64,000 nucleotides of DNA from Callipepla californica brunnescens (lineage: Eukaryota; Chordata; Aves; Galliformes; Odontophoridae), in contig JALIRH010000001.1 of NCBI GenBank assembly GCA_023055505.1, positions 13,883,467 to 13,947,466 on the forward strand, written 5' to 3'. Under the pieces are notes generated by a model. It worked only from the letters and a program-made list of their open reading frames with translations, searched no databases and had not been told where the DNA came from. Both the position numbers and the translations under genes were made by a program. Below are positions 1 through 12,935 of the stretch, piece by piece. Position 1 is the stretch's first letter. The number at the start of each line of letters is the position of its first letter.

Positions 1-585
1 AACCTCATCTAAAATGATTGTCATGCTTACTCTGTTAATAGCACTTTACATTTCAAAGGCAAAGGACAAGAAGTGATGTTAGTTTCTCCTGTCATCTCAT
101 TGCACTTTCAACTGAAGTGTGCTTTGAGTAAGTTATTTTCTTTTCACAGTGTTGAAAATCTTAAAAATTTCTAAGTAGCCATGAGAAGAGTATCTTGTCT
201 TCACATCTTTATTGCATACTCGAAGAATTTTTGCTACTACTGCTTCACAGGTGGGCTGATGGGACACAAAATGTCTTCTGGGCCCTGAGTGTTTTAGTGA
301 GCATCACAAGTGAGGTATGAGCAGAGTGGCTCAACTGAATGCAAGGGGAGAGTGGGAGGGAGGGGAACTGAACAGCTAAGATATCAAGAAATGACCAAGG
401 CAGTAGGAATGGGGAGGGTGCAGACCCTTTTCCCAAGTTTTCTTTTGAGAAAAGTGTGCCTGGGTCTAAATTGATATGAAGGAAGCAGGTGTAGTGAACT
501 GAGAGATTCATGCAGCAATCAGGGATGTGCAAGATGAGTTAAAATGGTGGCTCTCAGAATTTGGAGGTATGGATTAGAATCTAAT

Positions 586-606
586 ATTTTTATTTATTTA
601 TTTATT
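586..606. repeat. (TTTA)n microsatellite
   Basis: About five imperfect units of TTTA in AT-rich context. Short and probably of ordinary polymorphic type. Confidence 0.8.
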
Positions 607-2545
607 AATTTCAGAGTGGGTCGATTCTGTATTCAGGTTTGATACACATGGGGAACTTTAAGCTGTCTCGATTTCACAGTTTCTGCAGATACAAATGTAT
701 GTGTATGTATATACATATATTTATTATCTTTTGAAATGTACACATAAGAAAAACTGGTGGGAGACTTTTGCCAAAACTGGCTGTGTTATATGTGAACCAG
801 TTAACACTTACTGCAAGAAAAAGGATAAGTAGATCCTGACCCTGTGTAGATACTCTTGCTCTCAGTTGCTTCTCTTGTAGTTTTCTTCCCCATGTAGTGC
901 AAATTTTGCTGCCTTCAGTGATCAATCAATATAAACAAATGGAAGCCACAGCTAAACGTTTGTATTTATTTTGCCAGATTCTATCCTACTCTGCTGAATT
1001 TAAGCCAAAAGCTTCAATGAAAAGAATTTGTATATGTGTCAGGGTGAAAACTGCTTACAGAGTAGAGATGATGTGATGAATGTGTTCAGGACAGAAATTG
1101 GTTGCAGAAATGATTTTAGGATTTTCTGGATATCTTTCAGCCAAGCCAGGCTGGGGAGAATAAAGGTATTTATAATAACTTTCAGCATAGCCTCTGATTT
1201 CTAACATGAGAAAGGAAGAAAGGAAGTGCTCCCACGAGGGCTCCTGAGTTACTGTTTTGCTGATTTACCACTTAGTGCTCAAATCAGCTCTAGAGCGGAG
1301 GTGAGAGAGTTTGCTGCTTTATGGCAACAGTGGGAATTCAGTTTCTTGTGAGGAAATGGAAAGCGTGGAGAATAGCAGAGGGGGCAGGGGTGAAGCATTT
1401 TTTCGTTGTTTCACTTCTCCAATCAGTAAAACTCTTGAAATGCTTTCTGTGTGTTTTCATAATTCATATATATATATTTTTAATTATCATTAATGTTATT
1501 ATAATTTTTGCTTCTTGCTGCGCTTTATCGATATCAGCAGAGCTGTTACTCGTGTGTCAGGGGATGCTACAAGGTCAAAGCGACCATGACACTCTGTGGC
1601 ACCCAGGCTTGGATGCTGAAAAAATGGTGATCCAGTGGGAGAGGTCCCAGGCTCGGGGCTGACTGACATGTGACACATACCTCAAGGTTTACAGAAGGAC
1701 TGAGATTGCTATAATACGTTTTTCCTATATGCTTGAGTATGTTGTTGTAGGGGAGTATACTGGGTGTGAAGAAGGCATCTGAGACAGGTTTGTGCTAGGT
1801 GGGCCTGCTGCATGTTACAAGAAGTGGGAATGTAAGGTGTAGAAAGCTCTGACTGGCTGCTCATGATGCCTGTTGGTGCTCCGAGCTTGCCACAGAAAAA
1901 CCTCTCACTCAACCTTACAGCATGGTCTTCAAACAGCTGCTGCTGCGGTAGCTTGCTACAACATGGTAACCCAAGTGTTTTATGACTGTTTATTCATATA
2001 AGTAAAGAAAAGCCTTAAAGTTTGATAGAGCATGAAACCAGAACTGAATGCTGATCAAACCTCAGAGCTTGCTAAGGTGAAAAAGGAAAAGGGCTATGGT
2101 GGAAGAGAGATGTAAACAGCCCTGATGATGGTGTGACTTGTGGGAAAGACCACACAAGGATTTCATTTTGAGCAGCCAACAGTTAAGCCACGGATTCTGA
2201 TGGAAAATCATAATAAAAGGAATAGCTGTTTGGCCATCCTCTGTTGGAAACATTTGAGTTTAGCTCTCTGTGATGCAGAGTCCTGCTCTTTAGCTTGGGC
2301 TGCTCCACATTTGCTGAAGATTACTAAATGCTCTGGCTTAACGAGGGCACTCTTAATGTCTGTTCTGTGCTTCTGTTAGTGGATCATTGCTTTGCAGGGT
2401 GCTAATGTCCAGATGACAATTGGGAATTGCACAGTGATGTGCAGTTGTTGATGGAGAGTTCAAAAAACAAACAAACAAAAAAAAGCAACCTCTTGGAGCT
2501 CTTCAATATCTGAGATGTTTGGGAATTCTTTATTTTTGTTGTTGC

Positions 2546-2580
2546 TGTTTTGTATCTGTTTTGAATGCTGTTTTGAATGC
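2546..2580 (+). repeat. 12-bp tandem repeat, two exact copies plus a degenerate one
   Basis: The 12-mer TGTTTTGAATGC occurs twice back to back (2557-2568 and 2569-2580). An 11-bp degenerate copy, TGTTTTGTATC, lies immediately upstream at 2546-2556. This is most simply replication slippage. Confidence 0.75.
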
Positions 2581-3038
2581 TTTTTTCTGAAGCTGCAGAT
2601 TCCTATCCATTCAGTAGATGGATCAAATACATCTCAAGAACAGTTTATGAAAGCCGTCTGGCTGAAATTTGACTCTAAAAGTGACAGTGACTTTATTCAG
2701 ACTCACGTGGTTAACTTTGCATTTCTCAACTGCACTTCAGCCATTTACTGCCACTGAATTTTCTGGATGATTCCTGCAACTTAATATCTCACAGTGTATG
2801 CTAAATGCTCTTTGATCTTTTCACAGGTTTCTGCTTTTCTCATACTTCGGATGTGGAAGGGAAATACTGAGCATGTTTTGCTTGAATTGGGTCCTTCTCT
2901 TGTACAGTTCTTGTGATCTGATAAACTACTTATCCTGAGAATGCATTTTTGCTCTGAAATATGCTGATGAGATGGGACGTCTCCGAGGAATTCAGGGCAT
3001 TCTCAGCAACAAATTGATTCAATCCTTGAGAAAAAAAT

Positions 3039-3057
3039 ATTTATTTATTTATTTATT
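3039..3057. repeat. (TTTA)n microsatellite
   Basis: Four to five TTTA units directly after an A-rich run. Confidence 0.8.
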
Positions 3058-3865
3058 GCTAAAGTATAGACAAAATAACTTTCCATTCCTATTCAGGGTT
3101 TACTTTTAGAATGCCTTGGTGGAAAACTGATGAGTTTTTCCTTTCCAAGGCGTTGGCCGGTCCTACACTTATGGCTCATAAGGGATTTTTACTTGCACAA
3201 GGAGTGCTTCACAAACACTACTGTTGTGCTTTTTTTGTTGTTGGCGCTTCTTGTTTCTCTTTTTCCTACCATATTCTCCATCTTTTTGTAGTGGCTTGTT
3301 TGGCTGGCTTTGGGTAAATTAATCGTGAAGTCATTTTGTGGATAAAAAAAAAATTCCTTTGTGAAAATGGCTGCTACTTTGTGAATTGCAGAATTGTCAG
3401 AATAATTTTTTAAAGGTCAGGCAATTAAAAAAAAATCTACTTCGGCAACTGCACTGAGATGAGAGCCTAGGAGAGAAAGAATCAGTTTGTTATCCATTTG
3501 GATAGCTTGTTGACCATGTGAGCAATTAACATTTTTGCTAAATGCTTTGAGTCAAATTAGTGTAGTTGGTCCTGTCCTTGAAGATACAGTTGGGTTATGT
3601 GTCTTCTTTCTGTAAGAATTCTCTATTATCATTTGGATTGCAGATTGCAACTACCACACTTGTATCTTACTAAACATATGTATGAAAACAGTTTTAAAGG
3701 TACATGTTCATGTATGTATGAATATTACCTATTCTTGTGTTTTGCTCTGTCCAGACTGTGCTGAGGAAGGAGACAGAAGGAGAATGAATGCAAAGTTACC
3801 TTACAGACAGGATGCATAGGATTAATTCTGACAAACTCTGACTCCTCTTCAATTGGCTCCTCCAG

Positions 3866-3897
3866 TTTATTTATTTATTTATTTATTTATTTATTTT
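3866..3897. repeat. (TTTA)n microsatellite
   Basis: About seven to eight uninterrupted TTTA units. It is the longest of the three TTTA arrays in the first 4 kb and a plausible length polymorphism. Confidence 0.9.
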
Positions 3898-6800
3898 CCC
3901 TTCCAGCCTGCTCCCTTCCAATTCTACATGTTTTTTCTCTTTCTGTCTTTCATATAACTCTTTATTAAGCCTGGAAGGAACAAGGAAATTTGATTAACTG
4001 AGCCAACAGCACCCAGTGGGTTCAACAAGCGCTGGAAGAAATTGTGTGTATATGATGTGTACATCTTAAGATTTCCTCCAGTGTTTGTGCCTGTGACAGC
4101 AGTGGTAGGAGACACAGCAAATGACAGTAGTAGTTAGGGATCGTTTTGTTTGGCTTGTTCTCCAAAGCTGCTTTGACCAGAGGTAGATGATCCTAAAATG
4201 AAATGCCAGCTATGTTGTCTTAATAGTACACAACACTGTGCAGAAGAGGTGAACTAGCGAGGAGTAGGTTTTAAGAGACTTGCTGCAGACAGCTTTGGGA
4301 GAAGAAAACATTGTCAGTCCTACATTAATCCGTATGGATCTATATCTTCCAGGCCTGAGAAAGTGCTCAGTCTATTTTGGATGTCCAACATTTTTCTTCA
4401 CTTATTTAGTTACTATTTCATTGCTCTTCCTCTTTTGCCATAAAAGTCCTTTGCTTTTTGTATTTAAGCCTTTCAAACTGTACATTAGTTTATCTTTTCT
4501 TCTTGTCATATTGCCAAGGTCTTCAGAATCCAGTTCTATTTTAATCACACGCTATATGTGTCTGTCTCTCCAGCTCTCTGTTCCTTTTTGCTGTTTTCTG
4601 GCCTCTTTCCACTTTCTCCCCCCGTCTTTCTGATAGTTAGATGTCTGTAACTTCATGTAAAATTCCTGGCAGGCACACAGAGGGTAAGGTCATACAAAGA
4701 TAGATTTTCACCTCCTTTCTCTTTGACTTGATGTATTTCTGAAAACAGATCGAGACTGTTGTTTTGTTGCCATATTACCTTGCAGACAGTGCATTTAACT
4801 TTTCTGCCTGCTATTACTGTGGGCTCTCTCAGGCATTATAGGTTTAAGGTTCATGAAAATAAATGCTTGGCCTCAGTTGCTCCTATTTATGCCAGCTGAA
4901 GGTGTTCCCATTTTATTTTCTGTAGGCTGCTTCACTTTGTAGCTGAATATTTTGTGTGTATGTGTGTATGTTCACGTCCTTTCACTACTACTATTTATTA
5001 CTTTTTTGTGTCTTTCTTCTCTTCCACCTTGGCAAAGAATTCTCTATGAAGATCTTCACCCTCTGGTGAGAAACTTGTTAGCCCTATGGCTGAAACAAGT
5101 CAGAGCTGCAGTTTTTCCAGTTGAACCTTTGGGAATAAGGGCAGAACACCCAAGTGCTTAGTGATTGTGTCCAAGCTATATATGGTAAAACAGTCGGGGG
5201 ACACTGAATTCTAGGCCACTCCTGTGACCTAGCCTCACTGTGCCCTTTGGGGCAATTTGTCCTCGACCTGAGCTTTGGTTCCTCCAAACTGCAGCTCTCA
5301 GTGGGGGACACTTCTGGGGGAGCTCCCAGGGCCCTTCCAAGGAAGCAGCTGGGAAGCATCTGTTCTGCCTCATTCCCGAAATGCAGAAGCAATGGAGCTG
5401 CATATGCATCTACCCATCTGTGTGTGTGTTGGGGACTATCTAGAACATACGCTAGGCACTCTGAACCTTTTTTAATAGCAGGTTTATTAGATTATATTGA
5501 CATACTGCACTGAGAACATGGCAAGCCCGAGGCATTTCTTGGATTATGACTCATTCTGTTTTCCATTTCAGCAGCTCCAGGTTTATTTTGGTGCCTTGAC
5601 CGAGCATTTTAGATTTGCTTAACTCTTTTTGTTGTAGGCTTTCTAATTCACTTAAAAAATGGTAGAAAAAGGGAGGCATGAGACTGGCAGAACACAGCTT
5701 TTGAGGACCTTCTGACATGAGTATGGAAGTACCCTACCAGTGTGCATGCCAAGAGCTGATAGATCTGGTTTTTGTTTTTCTTTCTGTATAATGCCAGGCA
5801 AGGCATCTGACCTTTTTGTGTTATCTTGTCTCTGTTTGTGTGGCTCATTGCAGTTTCATTGTGTGAGAATGAAGTGGTTCTATTTTGCTAGGCTCAGGTT
5901 TACTGATCGTGGGAAGCGTATCAGGGAACCCACTTGCCTCCATACACGCACGGAGTGCCACTTAAAATCCTGTTAGCATATTCTGCACAGTATGATACAC
6001 GTGGCTTCCAGCTATTTTGTGAAAATTTACATCATCCTGGCAAATTCTCCTTTTCACTGGGATTCATTTTATAGTTCACATCTTGGTGACATCGTATGAA
6101 CACCCAAATATTTTTAGACACTTTGCCCTTATTGGCAACATTGCTTCAAGCCAAAGTCCTGTTCATCAAGCTTGTTAGGTAGAACTGAGGAATGCAAAAG
6201 CTGTTCTAAATATACTCTGCCTTTTGTGTGTGATGAGATGGATGCATCTTTCGTCTTCACTGTGGTTTTGAGAATACAGTCAGGACTCAGCTCTGGGATC
6301 ACCACCATGTTTGACTAAAGAGCAGTTTATCCTCTTGCTTCCTGGCACTGCTCTTTTTCAAATGGAGATATATTTTGCCCAGTCCTCGACTTGTAGGTCA
6401 AGCCAGTGGTATAGGTGGCGTTCAAATCCCACTATTTCTTTTTCAGCTCACTGTTAGGAAGCAGGTGGCTGTGCTCTCCATCCTGCTGTTGCCTTTGGTG
6501 ATCTTTGTTGATGCTGGGAGAAAAGCTGAGGTGCAAGGTGTTGTAGAAGAGTCTGCCAGTCTCCACAATGAGTGCACAAGAAGATGTGTAAACCTGCCCA
6601 GAACCTTGATCCCATTGAAGCAGCAGAATGAGCTTTATGGCAAAGCGTTCTGCAGGTCAGCTGGGAGGTGTTTTCCTCAAAATGCTCAGTCTGCCTGGGA
6701 AGACCTCCTGTTAGGGGCTGGCTAGGAGGCACCTTTAAAAATAAATAGGAATGCACAAGGGCTGTGCAGTCCAACCTGTTCTCTAAAGGTGTTAGAATTT

Positions 6801-8129
6801 AAAAAAGGCGCATTATTCTCTGTCCTACATACGATGGGGATTATTCTGATATTTCTAAAGATGCCATTATAAGACATCTTTTCTTTCTGTTTTGTTCCAT
6901 TCAGAGAATTATTTCCAGAGCACTGTGACATGAAAGAGCATGCATTTACAGAGGGCTACGAAGTGCCTCTGACAGAACGTAGCCGAAGGCGATGTGATCT
7001 GGAGAAGTATGCCTCATAAATTCCACCCCATCTCATGACCCAGCCAGCAGAGGTGTTTTGTTCAGACGCTGCTCACAGTGCAACTACCCTTGTGTAGGCA
7101 AGCTGGAGCAACCCCAGGCAATGTGGGCACTTACCCAGAACTCACAAATGAGAGAGCAGAGGGCAAAAATCTAAAGGAAATTCAGGAACAACGCAGAAGT
7201 CCGTCATGATTAACAGAAGCTCATTTTCATAATGAGTGTGCTCTCAGCAGTCACAGTTTTCTGCTGCTTGCTAAGTGCTCTCTCTAAGAGCCAGTTGTGC
7301 AGTGGGTGAGCTTGGCCAAGCATTCCTGTATTTGCAGAGGTGCCACAAGCCTCCTCTGTGAGCAGTGTTTGAAGGTGCTGTAAGATTATTTTTCCAGTGA
7401 CATCTGCAAACTCTGACTAAGGACAGAAGAATCAGATGTGTACAGCAGTGGCTGTCCCGTCCTGCACATTGCTGATCTCTGGGCTGTCCTGGCACCCACT
7501 GCAGAGGAGCAGAGACTGTGGTAGAGCAGCACAGCTCAGACCTGTTGTAGAGAAAGGGAGAAATTGGAAGGCAGGACACGCAAACTGTCTAAAAAGTGTT
7601 TCTATTAATGGTCAAAGAGCTTGGTAGGGAAAATATGTGGTTAAATTAGTGTTTAAGTTTCCTCTGTTCACACAGCTTCCAAGCAGGGTCTGCCATCTAC
7701 TAGCACATCAGTCAGCATCACTAAACAACTGTCCTGTGCAGCACACCCTGCAGCCTGCTCAAGCAGAAATGGGAACTGAGTCACTTGCTGAAAACGAGGC
7801 AGCAGTAAAAGAAAGGAGAAATAATATCAAACTTCTGTTGCATTACTATGTGTTCAAGTGCACCCGTCTGTGTGAAGAGATGAACTTTGGAATTAGTGAT
7901 CTATCACAGCTCATTTCCCTGATTCCTGACAGCTCTCTCTGCTCGGGGCACCAGAGGTCTGGAAGAGCCCTGGGATCAGATGTGAGTGTAATAACACTAC
8001 ACTAACACATAGCTGGGTGGCTGGTTAAGTGTTTTAATTCCATTCCCCAGCTTGGAATTACAGAGTACAGACTCAGTCCACAGCTCAGCACCATCTCCAT
8101 ATACCAGTACGCTGTACAGCACAGGAACA
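3898..8129. other. Unique non-coding DNA with a pyrimidine-rich block
   Basis: No supported gene. The plus strand is strongly C/T-rich at about 4385-4635 and again near 4970-5040. This skew produces a 117-codon frame full of Phe, Leu and Ser that should not be read as a protein. The region 5200-5400 and parts of 6400-7600 are more GC-balanced and contain several overlapping open frames in both directions, none with a recognisable domain. One stretch, 7676-7981, has splice-like borders and is listed separately. Confidence 0.5.
7676..7981 (+). other. Hypothetical internal exon (unsupported)
   Basis: A pyrimidine-rich tract ending in CACAG (through 7675) makes a good splice acceptor, and GTGAGT at 7982-7987 makes a good donor. 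The 306 bp between them are open in the frame beginning at 7676 and equal exactly 102 codons, so the piece would be a phase-0/phase-0 exon. The middle of the conceptual peptide is Glu/Lys/Arg-rich with a leucine-rich stretch after it, but I recognise no family. An open frame of this length with chance splice signals is quite possible in non-coding DNA. It could also be an exon of a long non-coding RNA. Confidence 0.15.
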
Positions 8130-8290
8130 GCTCCTTTATGTTATCAGATTTAACATATCATGACCAGATAAGATAAATAAATATGATTTGCTTAGAGATG
8201 GCCGAATGCCAACCCACAGCACAGTTATTAATCTGAGTTCAGGGACTTAACGTAGCGGCTCAGCCACTGCCAGTAAAACAAAGAGAGAGA
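8130..8290. promoter_or_regulatory. Candidate regulatory block with clustered GATA motifs
   Basis: Within 36 bp there are three GATA-factor motifs: TTATC at 8141-8145 (minus-strand GATAA), AGATAAG at 8166-8172 and the overlapping AGATAA at 8171-8176. Sequence on the right contains isolated CpGs in an otherwise CpG-poor region, as in many conserved non-coding elements. GATA motifs are short and common in AT-rich DNA, so this is a weak motif-based inference. Confidence 0.2.
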
Positions 8291-11200
8291 GCCTCAGACG
8301 TGGCTTCTGTGGTTCCTGGCTCCTCTGCTCTCATTTGGAGAGTATTCTTATTTTGACCAGTGGGATTGCAGTTTCATTTTGTGGAGTGGTAAAATGTGTG
8401 TATTTTTTTTTTCTTTTTTTTTTCCCATGGTTCAGTGACACTATCCACAGCTGAAGTTTGCTTCATGCGAAGTCTGATAGACTGGCTATATTCACAAGCT
8501 TCTTGGGTGTTTTTTCAGTGTTAAGTTTGGATGTTTTTCACTTTCTCTGAGCCCTTTTTTCTTTTTTGCTTTTTTTTTTTTCCTGAAAAATTGGCTTCTT
8601 GTATACTTTTGACAGAAGTAGGTATTTTTTACATTTTCAGTGAGGTGGAAACAATTAGTTCGTTTGTACTGTATGCCAGCCAAAACCATAGTATCCTCCT
8701 GCTTCCCCATGTTGGGTGGTTAGGGCACATCCTTATGATTTACAGGCTTTAATTTCCAGCGTCCCGAGGCTGAAAAACTTGAGAACATGGAACCCAAAGC
8801 TTATTTATAGAGTGCTTCTGCTAACCACAGAGATACAGTGCAAAGATAGCACCACAGATCATTTGGGGCATAAAGCGTTTAATGTATGCTGCCTGCAGGA
8901 TATCTACTTTGTGAATTACATATTTTAGCTGGAGATGCATCACCTCAACCCAACTAAAGAAGAGTTCTTTTAGGTAAGAATTAATGAACAGCCCAAGCTG
9001 GATGCTGAAGCTGCTCTGATAATATAATGCTTCATTTCCAGTTGAAGGGTTGACTTACTGTGTCATATACCACTGTTATTCATAGCTGGATCATTTAGTG
9101 GGAGGTTTGTTTAGGCTGTGAATTCATTTTGCTACTAAAATGGCAGCAAGGGAGAAAACTGTGCTCAGTTCCTTTTGGAACTGCCTTCAGGCATAAATAA
9201 TTTCAAAAATGAAGCAAACCAAGAGTAAGTCCAAAATGGTATCTGAGAAAGGCTCCAGTGGAGTCTGCAGTACTGTGACTTTTATATGATGGTGCCTAGA
9301 TCTCTTTCTGGCCCAATTACTTAATGTCTTGGCTAGCGATTTTACAGCCTTTTGTCATCAGACAAGGAGGCAGAGAATGATTACTTCTGATTTCTTGTTA
9401 GAAGATAGAAAAAATAATTTTCTTCGAGTGCATTCTCTGTTTCACTACAGAACATGAATGCAGAACCTATATAAAATGTTTTGGAGTAAAAAATGTCATG
9501 GTTTTCATTTCATTTTCCATTATTGTTTGGAGATCTTCAAGCATGCTTTAGGAGATGCTTTCAGAAAACCATTATTTTTTTTTTTTGTCTAGCCAGAAAA
9601 TCACCATCAGAAATGGAAACAGATTTCTGTAGGGATGAAGCACATCAAATACTATTGCCTGATTTGATTTTCTATTTCTGTTTACATTATCACTAGCATG
9701 AGACTGTTTTTTAAAATTCCCTTGTGTCCTGCAGGATAAGATAGTCACATACTTCCCATTTGGCTTTCCAGCTGTAATTATGTTGGGTTTAGTTTACCGT
9801 TTTAATGAGGAGAACTCCCTACACAATTCCCTGTATCATGCATAAACACAGATTCCTGTTTATTCAGAGAGATCTGTTGGTGATATGTTGTACTGACATC
9901 TGGGTCTTGAAACAAAATGAAGCCATTTTTACAAATCAGTGAATGAATAGAATGTGAAGTGAGGTTTACGGATCCCAAGTTCAAGTGTAAACACACAGGG
10001 GAAGCCACCTGAGATTATTTAACGTTCAGAAAAATGTGAATGCCTGGGAGAAATATTCCTCTATGTGTTGATGCATTTCTTTATTCTTCTACCCATCAGG
10101 GTAAATCTTGACACTGTAGAAGTCTGGGGGCAGTTTAGTGTCTGGGAGTAGAATAAGGCTGATACTGCCTGCTGTGAGTCCTGTAGCTTACATGTACAAG
10201 AATGTGCTAGATATGTGCTACAGTCCCTCCAGAGCTTGCTTGGCTGGGCTGCCTTCCCCTGGGAGCCGGTGTGTGACAGAGAGGCAGACAGTGAGTGCCT
10301 CCAGCCCCCTCCTGTGTGTGGATGGGATGTGTAGGTCCTGCTTCTCTAAGGCCTTCAGGCTCCTGTGAACAAGACAACCTGCATGAGCTGGGTCGGAACT
10401 ATATGTGGGAGGCAGTATAGGTGCAGAAAGAGAAAACACATCATTCCTGCATGGGCAGCCACAGGCCTAACTTGAATTACAGCTCCTACATTGAAGTAAC
10501 CACGGGGACTGTTCAGTGTCTGTTATTTTTGATGTTATAAGGTGAGATTCATAAAGTGTTATGTGTTGGAACCACTTGGATTTACTGCAGAAGACATGGC
10601 CATGCTTAAATGATGCTAGGTCTTTAGAAGAATCCATTTTTACCGAGCAAATTGTTTATTTTTAGACAACAGAATAATGAGAAAGCATTTTCAAGTGGTA
10701 ATAAATTCCCTGTGAATGCGTGTGGCAGCATCTGAGAATATTTTTATTAAGATGGAGGCATTAAAGTAAAATATTGAATAGGTAAATGTCAGAGTATGGA
10801 GAGGGACATTTAGCAATCAAATATAAATTCCACACACAGAAGAAAAGAGAAAGTTTTCTCCAAAGGCCTCTGCTATAGAATGTGTGCCTGTCTTCATGAA
10901 ACACAGCTGTTAGAGCTGCTGTGAATCTATAACATGCAGACCCCTCAAGCCCCAGCATTTTCTGTAAGCAGATGTTGAATTTAACATTTTACCCAGTACA
11001 TTTTCACTGAGTACTGGAAGCATTTTAATATATCTAATGCTAATTTGTATCAATGGAGGTGTTTTTTGATAGTCTGATAGATTGTACAGTATGATATGAT
11101 GTACATTTTCCTCAAAGTCCTGTAAGAATAGTGAGTTTGCATTCTTCTGGAGCATGTCCTGAACAGGCACAACTTTACTTCATAGTCACTCGGCTCCAGT

Positions 11201-12258
11201 ACCTTTGGTACACAAGAGTTTACCAAGAGCATGTTGCTGAAAGGTCAACAGATTGCTCAGTGTGGTTGAAACGTCGTTCCAAGTTTTAGATTGCACAAGC
11301 TTTGCTCTTGAGAAAGGTCCCCTTGAGTGATTCCCTTTTTATAAAAGTACAGTGTTGTTTTCCCAGTGAATTTTTAATACATTTCTTCTTCCTCAAATAA
11401 GTTGCTGAGGCACATGGCCTTGTTTTCCATTCACCATTCAGTTAACACTTCTGCCACACACTGGGAAAATTACTTTAAAGAACATGGGCTACTCACAGCA
11501 ACACTGATGCACTGCTGTCCATGACCACTTGTAGCACAGATGTGTCCACTGAGGAGGTTGGAGGTAACGCCACTGTCTTAAATTTTTTTTTAGCGATTGA
11601 GACAAAATATTTCATTTTTAGCAGTGTTGTACTTTGAGACTAAGAAATCCTGGGTCCACTTCAGAAAACACATCTGGCACTCCAGTGTTGACACAGTAAT
11701 CATTATTTCCCAATGGCCTGTTGCAGTACTTTCCATACTCACATTGTTCATGCCTTAATCACTTCCCATCTTAAGTATTTCTGCTGCCACTTTTGTGCTG
11801 TTAACTCTCTTAGCTTCTCAGTGTCCAAAGTTCAGTAGCTAAATCATGGACTTACTCAAGGAAATGGAAATGTTCCACCCTTCTTCTCAGTCACCCTGCA
11901 TTGGCCTCCTAGACAATTCTAATGACAATTCAGAATTTGCCCTTTGTCTTCCAAGCCTTTCCTCTACAAGCTGAAGTACAATTTCTACCAGGACTTTGAC
12001 CAAATTTTAGTGATGTTGTTTGTGATGTTCAAAGCAACCACAGTTTACACTTTTAGTCTGGAATAAAAATTATCGTGAACTGCAAGTACTACAAAATGTA
12101 GCATCTATCTGTCAGAAATTGTTTCCCAATATCTCTGAACACTTTTCTAGGTATTACTTTCTAAAGAGAGTAGAGATTGTGATGAACTCCAGATATCTTG
12201 TGAGGATCCCCAGAGCAATTTGGTCTTCAAAGCTTTTATGGACCTGAGATTTTCTCAG
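8291..12258. other. Unique AT-rich non-coding DNA
   Basis: T-rich runs at about 8402-8424, 8570-8582 and 9575-9586 stand out. The rest is unique AT-rich sequence. Open frames are short and several pass through the T runs, giving poly-Phe or, on the other strand, poly-Lys. No interspersed repeat or gene is recognised. Confidence 0.55.
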
Positions 12259-12301
12259 TTGCATTATTATTTGAGGGTTTGCATTATTATTAGTTGAGGG
12301 T
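12259..12301 (+). repeat. Imperfect 20/23-bp tandem duplication abutting a CR1 tail
   Basis: A unit running TTGCATTATTATT...TTGAGGGT is present at 12259-12278 and again at 12279-12301 with a 3-bp insertion (AGT). The second copy overlaps the first bases of the CR1 3' end (GAGGGTTGGACT). The duplication therefore spans the boundary of the element. Confidence 0.75.
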
Positions 12302-12361
12302 TGGACTAGATGATCTCTAGAGGTCCCTTCCAACCCCTACAATTCTGTGATTCTGTGATTA
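12292..12361 (+). mobile_element. CR1 LINE 3' end (short 5'-truncated copy)
   Basis: About 70 bp match the avian CR1 3' end: GAGGGTTGGACTAGATGATC, then a CTAGAGGTCCCTTCCAACCC block, then two ATTCTGTG octamers as the terminal repeat. Only the 3' untranslated tail is present, which is normal for CR1 copies because target-primed reverse transcription usually stops early. Agreement with the CR1 consensus as I know it is good, so the copy is not among the oldest in the window. Confidence 0.93.
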
Positions 12362-12935
12362 TATTTCAGATGTGCATTTTAAATGTTCATTTTAATGTTT
12401 TCAGGAGGCAATTGCTCTTCTTTATCATGGATAGAGTAGCTTGAGTTACTCTAGATCCCATCTAGTAACTTAAATCCCATCTAGTTGCACCTCACTTCTG
12501 TGGGCTGGTTGCCACCAACTATATTAGATTGCCCGGGACCCCAGCCAACTTGCCCCTGAATACCCACAGGGATGGGGCATCCACCTCTGGGCATGGCAGT
12601 GTAAGGGACAGGCTTAGAATAAAATCTTCCTGTTGTATAGATTGTTTTAGTTATGTCTTGACCTCCGGGGTTTTGTCTGTATAGACTTGAGCTCAGTCCT
12701 GCATTGTGTGATACTATCTGAAGCCACTTTGTTTTCAATGGAGGAACAGAGTAAGCAGTGGATTTGGGCTCCAATTAGCATCAACCAACAATGCTTAATT
12801 ATTTATCTTCAGTGTTTTGCTAAAATAAAAGTACTTGACAAATATAAGTCAGTTTTATTGTTATTTTCTTAGGAAATACTGGTATTGCCTGATTCATAGG
12901 AAATACCAGGAAAATTTTAAATTACCTCTTTACAG

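Larger units (their letters stand above)
1..3860. other. Unique AT-rich non-coding DNA, no gene seen
   Basis: This stretch is AT-rich and CpG-poor. It holds short TTTA repeats, a short TA run near 1468 and a 12-bp tandem repeat, all small. The open frames here are under about 115 codons with no recognisable domain. The frame ending at 2757 has a somewhat protein-like tail, but no convincing splice donor follows it. I see no interspersed repeat I can name. The likely setting is intergenic or intronic DNA. Confidence 0.6.

Noticed and set aside
2515..2757. 80-codon frame with a protein-like tail
   Set aside because: The first part is driven by the local tandem repeat and T-rich DNA, and no donor follows the plausible acceptor near 2600.
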